A stretch of DNA of 8,626 nucleotides from Ignavibacteria bacterium (lineage in GTDB: Bacteria; Bacteroidota; Ignavibacteria; Ignavibacteriales; Melioribacteraceae), in contig DAIEQT010000157.1 in assembly GCA_027347545.1 (NCBI GenBank), forward strand, positions 1 to 8,626, in the 5' to 3' direction. This document shows, one piece after another, positions 1 through 5,625 of this stretch (positions are counted from its first letter, which is position 1; each line of letters starts with the position of its first letter). A model generated the notes under the pieces. It saw nothing but the letters and a program-made list of their open reading frames with translations, had not been told where the DNA came from and made no database searches. Position numbers and translations under genes: made by a program.

Positions 1-743
1 CACCAGTACCAAAAAGCTATAATAGGCGCACCAAATAAAATCCCAGTCCAGGGAAAATCCGGATCGCTCATTGGTTTGAACATTTGAAAATGCTCAATTG
101 GTAATCTTTCGCGCAAGCCTTGAATTCCGCCAACTTCAGAAAGTCCAAAAATTGTTAACAAAAAAGCGCCAATAAGTAAAAGTACTCCCTGAAAAACTTG
201 TGTTCTTATTACCGCAGAAAATCCACCTACAAGTGCATAGAGACCTGTGATTAGAATTATGATAATTGATGAAGTAAAAATGCTCCATCCGAAAATCTTA
301 TTGAATAGAATACCCCCGGCGAATAGCGTAACTAAAATTTTTGTGATGATATAAGTAAATATCGAAAGTCCGGAAAAGAATTTTCTGCTTGAAGAATCGA
401 AACGCTTTTCAAGAAATTCCGGGGTTGTAAATATTCCGGAGTTTCTGAAAATAGGAGCTATGAACCAACCAAGAATGATAAGAAAGAAAATAGCTATTAA
501 TTCAAATTGAGCAACAGCAAGACCTCTCGATGCGCCTCCGCCGGCAAGTCCAATAAAGTGTTCGCTGGAAATGTTGGTTGCAAAAAGTGAAATACCAATA
601 GCGAGCCATCCGAGTTTTCCTCCGGCTAGGAAGTAATCACTCAGATTCTTATCGCTATTCTTAACATACAAACCAAGTGCAAGTACTGCTACCAGGTATA
701 TTAAGATAATTATTCCGTCAATGAGAGATATTGGGCTTTGCAT
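1..743 (-). CDS. SGLT-type sodium/sugar symporter, N-terminal 247 codons (cut by window edge)
   Basis: Solute:sodium symporter (SSS) family, SGLT branch: an inner-membrane carrier that uses the sodium gradient to import a sugar. The frame is open from ATG at 743 to position 1. After a start of MQSPISLIDG comes a first membrane helix (about residues 10-27), then DYFLAGGKLGW (36-46), GISLFATNISSEHFIGLAGG (50-69) and a run of further hydrophobic segments including GGFSAVIRTQVFQGVLLL. The visible part ends in an FWYW stretch. His62 and Glu81 sit where sugar-contacting residues lie in human SGLT1 (His83, Glu102); bacterial vSGLT has Gln69 and Glu88 there. This suggests a hexose substrate, though the exact sugar is inference. 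Family members are usually 500-600 residues, so over half is missing. ATG 743 was chosen because it places the first helix normally; no clear Shine-Dalgarno precedes it. It follows the glycosidase gene on the same strand, as expected for a sugar-use unit. Confidence 0.94.
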   Translation of the reverse strand, partial: MQSPISLIDGIIILIYLVAVLALGLYVKNSDKNLSDYFLAGGKLGWLAIGISLFATNISSEHFIGLAGGGASRGLAVAQFELIAIFFLIILGWFIAPIFRNSGIFTTPEFLEKRFDSSSRKFFSGLSIFTYIITKILVTLFAGGILFNKIFGWSIFTSSIIIILITGLYALVGGFSAVIRTQVFQGVLLLIGAFLLTIFGLSEVGGIQGLRERLPIEHFQMFKPMSDPDFPWTGILFGAPIIAFWYW

Positions 744-758
744 AGACGCTATTTCAAT

Positions 759-788
759 CAAAAATAATACCGCCGCAAAACAGTGAAA
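759..788 (-). promoter_or_regulatory. Possible Bacteroidota-type promoter for the symporter
   Basis: On the minus strand, TATTTTTG (766 to 759) matches the Bacteroidota -7 consensus TAnnTTTG. TTTC (788 to 785) lies 18 bases upstream, one base from the TTTG consensus and slightly closer than usual. Transcription would begin about 10 bases before the ATG at 743, a short leader consistent with the missing Shine-Dalgarno. AT-rich sequence makes chance matches common, so this is tentative. Confidence 0.3.
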
Positions 789-819
789 TAGTGTAAAATT
801 TCGATGAATTGCGGCAGTT

Positions 820-835
820 ATGTAAACGGTTACTT
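820..835. promoter_or_regulatory. LacI-family-like operator
   Basis: The core TGTAAACGGTTACT (821-834), centred on CG at 827-828, fits the LacI/PurR/CcpA family pattern TGnAAnCGnTTnCA at nine of ten fixed positions; only the last base differs. The two 7-base halves agree at five of seven positions. It sits about 80 bases upstream of the symporter start, between two sugar-use genes, where such an operator is expected. No LacI-type regulator gene is in the window, so the binding protein is unknown. Confidence 0.5.
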
Positions 836-849
836 ATTAATTTAATAAG
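833..849. repeat. Perfect 17-base inverted repeat
   Basis: CTTATTAA (833-840) and TTAATAAG (842-849) are exact reverse complements around one central T. It overlaps the right end of the LacI-like operator. It could be a second regulator site or simply AT-rich symmetry upstream of the symporter promoter. Confidence 0.5.
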
Positions 850-874
850 CTGTCCGTTATTATTTTAATAAGCT
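841..874. repeat. Two direct copies of an 11-base AT-rich repeat
   Basis: TTTAATAAGCT occurs at 841-851 and again at 864-874, exactly 23 bases apart, which is about two helical turns. Such spacing would put two bound proteins on the same DNA face. The first copy shares bases with the inverted repeat just upstream. Function is unknown; it may be a regulator site for the symporter. Confidence 0.45.
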
Positions 875-897
875 ACTTACTATACCGACATTTGTCG

Positions 898-3291
898 TTA
901 TTTAAGCAATAACATTTTCTTTGTCTGAATAAAGCCTCCGGCTAGTAATCTATAAAAATAAATTCCGCTAGGTAAAGACTTGCCGCGGCAAGTCTCTACG
1001 TTAAATGAAACATTGTAGTTTCCCGCTTGCTGGTATTCATTCACAAGAGTTGCTACTTCTCTTCCCAATACATCAAAAACTTTTAATGTTACGTTTATCG
1101 TTTCACCTTTCACGCCTGCCTTGCCGTCAGGCAGGTTTGACGGGATTGTGTAGCTTATAGTTGTTTCCGGATTGAACGGATTAGGATAATTCTGTTCCAG
1201 ATTAAATTGATCTGGAATTTCTTTGCCTTCATTTTCGATTCCGACCAAAACTCCATCCTTATTAGCATAAGGCAAATAGGTAGAACGTAATGAGCCCGCA
1301 ACTTGTTTTTCTTTCAGACGGTCCATCGTAATCAAACCCATTGTTTGCCAACCCTGTTTTTTCGGTTTGTATTGATACCAATCGAAAGCGCACCACCATG
1401 TTACACCCATTAAGTTACCCGCTTCGTTGTAAGCCCCGGTAGCATCGTAAGGAAAATGTAACTTAAAGCCGTTAAAAGTTTGTGTTAATACATTTACTTG
1501 CTCGCCTTCAGTAGAATTATTTTCCGAAGACCAGTAGCCAAACTCTGTATCTATTATAGGTTTATTTGGAAAAGCTGTTTTAGCATTGTTTACAAAAGAG
1601 AAAGTTGGGCCAAAATAATTTTTGCTGGTTCCGTAAAAAATTCCATAATAAATTGTCCAGCCTGCAATATCCAGCGGTTCTTGACTTGCATCCGATGCGC
1701 CTGGTTTATCAGCAGCAGCTGACTGTGTTAATAATCTTCCATCATTATAGTTAGTTCTGTAATCAGTCTTCAAAGTGTTGTGATAATCTAATCTACCGCC
1801 TCCATCAAAATGACATTCATTTGACGTACTCCACATAACAACGGATGGTCTATTGTAATCTTTGAAAACCATTTCGCGGAACATTTGAATATGTAGTTTG
1901 CGTGTATTGTGAACATCCCATACGGCTTGTGTTTCCCACCAGTAAACTGGAATCTCTTCCATAATTGCCAGTCCTAGCCTATCCGCAATTAAATAAGTAT
2001 AAAGATGATTTGGATAGTGAGCTGTTCTAACATATGTAGCGTTCAAACTCTTTATAGTAACAAAATCGGAGTATATGATACTTTTGGGAACGCTTCTTCC
2101 ATAATCCGGATGTTCTTCGTGGCGAGCTATGCCCGGCAAAAACATAATTCTATTGTTTAACAAAAATTTGCCTTGCTTAGCTTCGACTGTACGCACACCA
2201 AATTGAGTATAATATTCATCGAGAACTGTTGAGCCGTTAAGTATTGTAACTTTCATTACGTACAGATTCGGCGTTTTCATAGACCATAATTTCGGACTGG
2301 GAATTTTAAGATTAGTTTTCCAAACTGATGCAGAACCCGCAGCAATACTCAAACTGTTTTGTGTTGTACCTCCAAGTGAAACTTCGCTGCCCACCAAATC
2401 TTTTACAAATTCAGATTGAATATTACTTTGGGTAATGTTGGCTTCATATACTTTTACAGAGACACTCACGTTTGAAGCCGAAGCTTTTTTGCTGCTCATT
2501 ATTATTGTTGTTTCAATATTTCCATCTAAGTCTTTAGGAATAATATTAGTACGAACAACAGAAATCGGATCGGAAAGTTCTATATAAACATCGTGAATTA
2601 CACCCGCCCAGTTAAACCAATCAACCACGCTAACCGGAATAATATCCTTGCGGGAACCCCAAGCGATATTATCAACACGAATTGCGATTGTATTTGTGGC
2701 TCCGTAATTCAATAACGAAGAGACATCAAACGAAAAGGGTGTATAACCGCCTTCATGGTATCCAACATATTTATCGTTAATCCAGACATCGCAAACATAG
2801 TTAACCGAATAGAACATCAGTTTGGCAAACTTGCCGGCGTTAGCTGCATCAACTGTAAAAGTTCTTCTGTACCAAACTCCGTCGTTATAAATTTCCGGAA
2901 ATGATCCATTTGGCGCGGTAGCTTCCGTTAGCGCATTTTCAACACCTGGCAAAGTTTTCTTTTCCCATGCAGCATCATTGAAGCCTGCTAATTGTTTTCC
3001 GGCAGCTTCTGTTTCAATTGCAGCTATTCCAGCGGCGTCCCTTTTAGCGAGAGATACATTATCAATTGTAGCAAAGCGAAGTTTCTTCCACTCGCCCGCA
3101 AGATCAATTATGGTACGTGAATTTTGTTTTTCAAAAGTAGGTAACGGCATCCCATTTTGATATGGAACTGAAACTCCGCCAACATTTATTAAGCTTAGGG
3201 ATGTCTCAAGGGTTGTTTGTCCGAAAGAAACATAAGTAGCCGCAAAAAGAAAAATAAACAACAGATTTACCTTTGTGTATAGTTTTTTCAT
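898..3291 (-). CDS. Secreted glycoside hydrolase family 2 enzyme with type IX secretion tail
   Basis: A 797-residue retaining exo-glycosidase of GH2, the beta-galactosidase/beta-glucuronidase/beta-mannosidase family. Residues 1-24 form a signal peptide ending SFG before Gln25. A sugar-binding jelly-roll domain (about 57-240) contains DGVWYRRTF and VCDVWINDKYVGYHEGGYTP. An Ig-like domain follows (about 241-368), then the TIM barrel (about 370-680) with GIARHEEHPDYGRS (387-400). Glu492 in STSNEC is the likely acid/base and Glu583 in IIDTEFG the likely nucleophile. Residues about 695-797 are a Por/type IX sorting domain (NYPNPFNPETT to KKMLLLK), so the enzyme should be exported across the outer membrane and anchored or released. 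The exact substrate cannot be told from sequence; the adjacent hexose-type symporter favours a galactoside or glucoside. The tail has two in-frame palindromic insertions, DGKAG and TCRGKS. ATG 3291 is supported by the signal peptide directly after it. Confidence 0.96.
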   Translation of the reverse strand: MKKLYTKVNLLFIFLFAATYVSFGQTTLETSLSLINVGGVSVPYQNGMPLPTFEKQNSRTIIDLAGEWKKLRFATIDNVSLAKRDAAGIAAIETEAAGKQLAGFNDAAWEKKTLPGVENALTEATAPNGSFPEIYNDGVWYRRTFTVDAANAGKFAKLMFYSVNYVCDVWINDKYVGYHEGGYTPFSFDVSSLLNYGATNTIAIRVDNIAWGSRKDIIPVSVVDWFNWAGVIHDVYIELSDPISVVRTNIIPKDLDGNIETTIIMSSKKASASNVSVSVKVYEANITQSNIQSEFVKDLVGSEVSLGGTTQNSLSIAAGSASVWKTNLKIPSPKLWSMKTPNLYVMKVTILNGSTVLDEYYTQFGVRTVEAKQGKFLLNNRIMFLPGIARHEEHPDYGRSVPKSIIYSDFVTIKSLNATYVRTAHYPNHLYTYLIADRLGLAIMEEIPVYWWETQAVWDVHNTRKLHIQMFREMVFKDYNRPSVVMWSTSNECHFDGGGRLDYHNTLKTDYRTNYNDGRLLTQSAAADKPGASDASQEPLDIAGWTIYYGIFYGTSKNYFGPTFSFVNNAKTAFPNKPIIDTEFGYWSSENNSTEGEQVNVLTQTFNGFKLHFPYDATGAYNEAGNLMGVTWWCAFDWYQYKPKKQGWQTMGLITMDRLKEKQVAGSLRSTYLPYANKDGVLVGIENEGKEIPDQFNLEQNYPNPFNPETTISYTIPSNLPDGKAGVKGETINVTLKVFDVLGREVATLVNEYQQAGNYNVSFNVETCRGKSLPSGIYFYRLLAGGFIQTKKMLLLK
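972..999. repeat. 28-base palindrome inside the glycosidase sorting tail
   Basis: Each 14-base half reads GTAAAGACTTGCCG or GTAGAGACTTGCCG, so the 28 bases form a palindrome with one mismatch; the central 20 bases (976-995) are perfect. On the coding strand it is read in frame as about ETCRGKS, placed just before LPSGIYFY, where sorting tails of this type usually run straight from a beta strand into LPSG. It looks like a small inserted repeat element tolerated by the protein. Confidence 0.8.
1115..1135. repeat. 21-base hairpin repeat inside the glycosidase sorting tail
   Basis: CCTGCCT (1115-1121) and AGGCAGG (1129-1135) are exact reverse complements around a 7-base loop. It is far more GC-rich than its surroundings. 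On the coding strand it is read in frame as about LPDGKAG, between TIPSN and VKGETINVT, where related tails need no such insert. It resembles the small dispersed palindromic elements of bacterial genomes; only one copy of this sequence is in the window. Confidence 0.75.
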
Positions 3292-3307
3292 TAATCACTC
3301 TGGATAG

Positions 3308-3335
3308 TTTATAATTAGCAAAAATTTATGAACAA
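3308..3335 (-). promoter_or_regulatory. Possible promoter for the glycosidase
   Basis: On the minus strand, TTGTTC (3335 to 3330) and TATAAA (3313 to 3308) are separated by 16 bases, a weak sigma-70-like arrangement ending about 16 bases before the ATG at 3291. The match to the Bacteroidota TAnnTTTG box is poor. It is the best candidate nearby but rests on AT-rich sequence. Confidence 0.3.
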
Positions 3336-3538
3336 AAAGAATACCACTCAACAACTTTGTTTTCGCGTTATAAATGGAAATTTGGAAACCAAAAAGAGGT
3401 TTGATACGGTTTGGAATTATTAATCTAATAAAAAAGGCTTATCATTCTAATAATAGCGTATTAAATTTGCTTCATTATTGTGAGTAAATAATTTAGGCAT
3501 TTTTCCCACAGTAGCACTCTTGTTTACCGGAATTTAAC

Positions 3539-3568
3539 TTGACATTTTTCAAAAATTCTTCATATTTG
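3539..3568 (+). promoter_or_regulatory. Promoter of the methyltransferase gene
   Basis: A perfect -35 TTGACA (3539-3544) is followed after 18 bases by TATTTG (3563-3568). The same DNA also fits the Bacteroidota form: TTG (3539-3541), 19 bases, then CATATTTG (3561-3568) against TAnnTTTG. Transcription would start at about 3574-3577. A GTG at 3568 would extend the reading frame upstream, but it overlaps the -10 box, which supports translation from ATG 3610. Confidence 0.6.
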
Positions 3569-3573
3569 TGCAT

Positions 3574-3593
3574 GGTTGTATAAGGTTGTTTAA
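3574..3593 (+). repeat. Tandem 10-base direct repeat at the methyltransferase transcription start
   Basis: GGTTGTATAA (3574-3583) is followed at once by GGTTGTTTAA (3584-3593); nine of ten bases agree. It lies just after the predicted -10 box, in the untranslated leader, where a bound protein would block initiation. The adjacent gene encodes a methyltransferase with its own MerR-type DNA-binding domain, so an autoregulatory operator is a natural reading. That function is inferred. Confidence 0.5.
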
Positions 3594-3609
3594 CTTATTG
3601 GGTCCTTCA

Positions 3610-4707
3610 ATGGAAAAATATTATAACATAAGCGAAGCTGCTGAAATAATTGGCGTCAATAAAGAGACACTTAGGCGGTGGGATAGAACTGGAAAATTTA
3701 ATTCAACTAGACACCCGATAAATCGTTATAGAGTATATCCCGCCTCAAAAGTAAATTCATTTGTAAAAGAGCTACAGCTTGAATTTTATCCCGAATCAAA
3801 AGCTAAAAAACTTCCTTCACCATTTTATAAGAATAATTTTGGTTCACTATATAATATTGACGCAATTCAATTTTTAAAATCCCTTGAAAACGAAACAGTA
3901 GATTTAATATTTGCAGATCCCCCTTACAACATTAAAAAGGCTGAGTGGGATACTTTCCAATCACAGAAACAATATGTTGAATGGAGTATTCTGTGGATTC
4001 AGGAGGCGCAAAGAGTATTGAAGCCACATGGCTCGCTTTATGTTTGCGGATTTTCAGAAATACTTGCGGATGTTAAATGGGCGGCTAGTTATTTGTTTTC
4101 AGGATGTAAATGGCTCGTTTGGCATTATAGGAATAAAGCTAATTTGGGAAATGATTGGGGAAGGTCGCACGAAAGCATTCTTCACTTTCGAAAAAGTAAG
4201 AATTTCATATTTAATATAGACGAGGCGAGAATTCCATATAATGCGCATACACTCAAATACCCAACTAGACCACAAGCTGTTACTTCTCAATATAATAACG
4301 GAAATGGTAAGGAATATATTTGGGAGCCAAATCCATTGGGGGCAAAACCAAAAGATGTTTTCGAGATACCTACTTTATCAAATGGTTCTTGGGAAAGGAC
4401 AGAACACGAAACGCAAAAACCTGTCGAACTAGTTAAAAAGATTTTACTGGCTTCTTCAAATCCAGGTCATCTTGTAGTTGACCCTTTCGGAGGTTCGGGT
4501 ACTACCTATGCTGTTGCTGAAGCGTTTGAACGAAAGTGGCTTGGCACAGAAACTAATCTTGAGTATTGCAAGATGATTAAAGAGCGAATTACAAATAGTG
4601 AGCAGATACTAAGAATAGCTTCTGGTAAAGATGAAATAGACTCAATCCAAAGAAGACAAAAATTAAGGGCACAACATTCGCCAAACATCAGTAATAAGAA
4701 ATTTTGA
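3610..4707 (+). CDS. DNA methyltransferase with N-terminal MerR-type helix-turn-helix (beta-class, adenine type)
   Basis: A 365-residue predicted modification enzyme transferring a methyl group from S-adenosylmethionine to an amino group in DNA. Residues 4-43 form a MerR/excisionase-like helix-turn-helix (ISEAAEIIGVNKETLRRWDR, then HPINRYRVY). The catalytic motif IV DPPY is at 103-106 and favours N6-adenine; N4-cytosine enzymes usually have SPPY. A probable target-recognition stretch spans about 170-260. QKPVEL (269-274) and the SAM-binding DPFGGSGTT (291-299) follow. The order DPPY, recognition region, SAM motif defines the beta class. ATG 3610 is preferred over GTG 3568 because the helix-turn-helix begins directly after it and the GTG lies in the promoter. 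Its last 45 bases overlap the 3' end of a putative restriction endonuclease on the other strand, the expected partner. Local GC is below both flanks, suggesting transfer. The recognition sequence cannot be deduced. The helix-turn-helix may bind DNA for targeting or autoregulation. Confidence 0.94.
   Translation: MEKYYNISEAAEIIGVNKETLRRWDRTGKFNSTRHPINRYRVYPASKVNSFVKELQLEFYPESKAKKLPSPFYKNNFGSLYNIDAIQFLKSLENETVDLIFADPPYNIKKAEWDTFQSQKQYVEWSILWIQEAQRVLKPHGSLYVCGFSEILADVKWAASYLFSGCKWLVWHYRNKANLGNDWGRSHESILHFRKSKNFIFNIDEARIPYNAHTLKYPTRPQAVTSQYNNGNGKEYIWEPNPLGAKPKDVFEIPTLSNGSWERTEHETQKPVELVKKILLASSNPGHLVVDPFGGSGTTYAVAEAFERKWLGTETNLEYCKMIKERITNSEQILRIASGKDEIDSIQRRQKLRAQHSPNISNKKF
4663..4707. other. 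45-base convergent overlap of methyltransferase and nuclease genes
   Basis: The plus-strand methyltransferase ends with TGA at 4705-4707 and the minus-strand nuclease ends with TAA at 4665-4663, so the last 15 codons of each are antisense to the other. There is no space for a terminator between them, and the 3' ends of the two messages would be complementary. Confidence 0.85.
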
Positions 4708-5562
4708 AAATGGAAAAATATGTTGATTAAATGGACGCTCATTAGCCTTAGTTGGCAAGTCAAGGTAATAGTAACCATCTAACTGGGCTAGAAAGCGAGT
4801 GTACACCATAAAAAGATTTGAAACAAACGTAGTACTAATTTTAACATCCGCAGAATCATCTTTTCTTTGAACATCGTTTTGAGAAATGCCAACGACACGA
4901 ACAGAATGCCCAACAAATTTTTCTACAAGAACTTTATCAATAAATATTTTTGGCATTCTGTCTTTTGTGGTTGTTTTAAGAGAAATAATTATTTCGTTCG
5001 GATTTATGCTAGAGGAATCTGATCTTACGCTTTCAAAAGGAGAAATTATAACATCAGTTTCGCAACGATAATACTTGTTGCCTTCGTCTGTTTCGTATGG
5101 AATACTTAAAACAACTTTTTTAATCGAGATTTCCAAAGTGCCGAACAAAGTTCTAATCAGTTCTTCAAATCTATTTCCAACATGCTTTCGAGCACTATTA
5201 GCCTGAACCATTAAATCCAGGCCAATTCCCATCGCTTGTTGAGTAGTATATACAACACTATCAACTAATTGAAATGCATCATGACTAAATTCTCGTTCCC
5301 CGTTTTTCAATCTGTTTATTAGTCGCTCAAAGTTTTCAAAACTATCATTGAACCGATTTACATCTCTGATAAATAAATCATTTTTAAATGGACGGATAGA
5401 TTTCTTTGTCCCCGCTATACTGGAAGAACAAATTTGATATCCGCTATATTCTGATTCTTCGTTTAACACATCAGGAATATAATTCAGTACTCGTAGGGCA
5501 ATATCTTTAAACTGTTGAATATCTTGTTTGGGTTTCTGTAAATCTTCTGATAACGAACTCAT
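4663..5562 (-). CDS. Putative type II restriction endonuclease, PD-(D/E)XK fold, EcoRII-C/SsoII-like motif
   Basis: A 299-residue soluble protein, probably the restriction partner of the adjacent methyltransferase. Visible signature: KHVGNRFEELIRTLF (126-140), resembling the G-x-x-[FL]-E helix of EcoRII-type nucleases; CETDVII with Asp170 at the first metal-ligand position; then ISLKTTTKDR (193-202). The latter closely resembles the KTTCKDR motif of EcoRII and the S-x-K motif of Cfr10I/NgoMIV. In those enzymes an acidic residue follows about 13 positions after the lysine; here that residue is Asp209 rather than the usual Glu. Residues 1-120 are not recognised and may bind DNA or dimerise. ATG 5562 is well supported by GGAGG at 5571 to 5567. 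The gene converges on and overlaps the methyltransferase, and lies 63 bases downstream of a response regulator on the same strand. Family assignment rests on motifs read by eye; the target site is unknown. Confidence 0.72.
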   Translation of the reverse strand: MSSLSEDLQKPKQDIQQFKDIALRVLNYIPDVLNEESEYSGYQICSSSIAGTKKSIRPFKNDLFIRDVNRFNDSFENFERLINRLKNGEREFSHDAFQLVDSVVYTTQQAMGIGLDLMVQANSARKHVGNRFEELIRTLFGTLEISIKKVVLSIPYETDEGNKYYRCETDVIISPFESVRSDSSSINPNEIIISLKTTTKDRMPKIFIDKVLVEKFVGHSVRVVGISQNDVQRKDDSADVKISTTFVSNLFMVYTRFLAQLDGYYYLDLPTKANERPFNQHIFPFSKFLITDVWRMLCP

Positions 5563-5566
5563 TAAT

Positions 5567-5571
5567 CCTCC
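5567..5571 (-). promoter_or_regulatory. Strong Shine-Dalgarno of the nuclease gene
   Basis: GGAGG lies four bases before ATG 5562. It is the only strong Shine-Dalgarno seen before a gene start in the window; the symporter, glycosidase, methyltransferase and kinase lack one. It fixes the nuclease start and fits the idea that the gene came from elsewhere. Confidence 0.7.
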
Positions 5572-5584
5572 ATTCGCTTTAATA

Positions 5585-5609
5585 AGTATAGCCTTGCCTA
5601 AGATGCAAG
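5585..5609 (-). promoter_or_regulatory. Possible nuclease promoter with short inverted repeat
   Basis: Within the 63 bases between the response-regulator stop and the nuclease start, TATACT (5590 to 5585) could be a -10 box. Just upstream, CTTGC and GCAAG (5609 to 5605 and 5597 to 5593) form an inverted repeat with a 7-base gap, where a regulator could bind. No good -35 box is present at the right distance. The repeat is not followed by a T run, so it is not a terminator. Confidence 0.3.
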
Positions 5610-5625
5610 TTCACGGTTTTCACAA

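Larger units (their letters stand above)
3292..3609. other. Non-coding stretch between divergent genes
   Basis: The 318 bases between the glycosidase start and the methyltransferase ATG contain no convincing gene, RNA gene or terminator. They hold candidate promoters in both directions, a short A/T palindrome (ATTTTTCAAAAAT, 3544-3556) between the methyltransferase promoter boxes, and a tandem 10-base repeat near its predicted transcription start. Between about 3340 and 3537 I see only AT-rich sequence with weak short symmetries such as AAACC and GGTTT around 3390. Confidence 0.6.

Noticed and set aside
886..897. CGACA/TGTCG palindrome right after the glycosidase stop, as a terminator
   Set aside because: The stem is five bases with a two-base loop and no T run follows on the minus strand.
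3502..3510. DnaA-box-like TTTCCCACA
   Set aside because: One mismatch to the consensus, a single copy, and no other origin features nearby.
3528..3543. Sigma-54 promoter (GG, ten bases, then TTGA) upstream of the methyltransferase
   Set aside because: The -12 element has GA instead of the needed GC, and a better sigma-70 or Bacteroidota-type promoter uses the same bases.
3568..3609. Upstream GTG start extending the methyltransferase by 14 residues
   Set aside because: The GTG overlaps the predicted -10 box and the added residues have no family resemblance; the helix-turn-helix begins directly after ATG 3610.
4506..4778. 90-codon minus-strand frame across the methyltransferase and nuclease ends
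   Set aside because: It overlaps two supported genes in other frames and has no domain-like content.
5578..5586. TTTAATAAG near the nuclease start as a third copy of the repeat upstream of the symporter
   Set aside because: Only nine AT-rich bases match, which is expected by chance in this sequence, and there is no matching copy at the other end of the low-GC unit.
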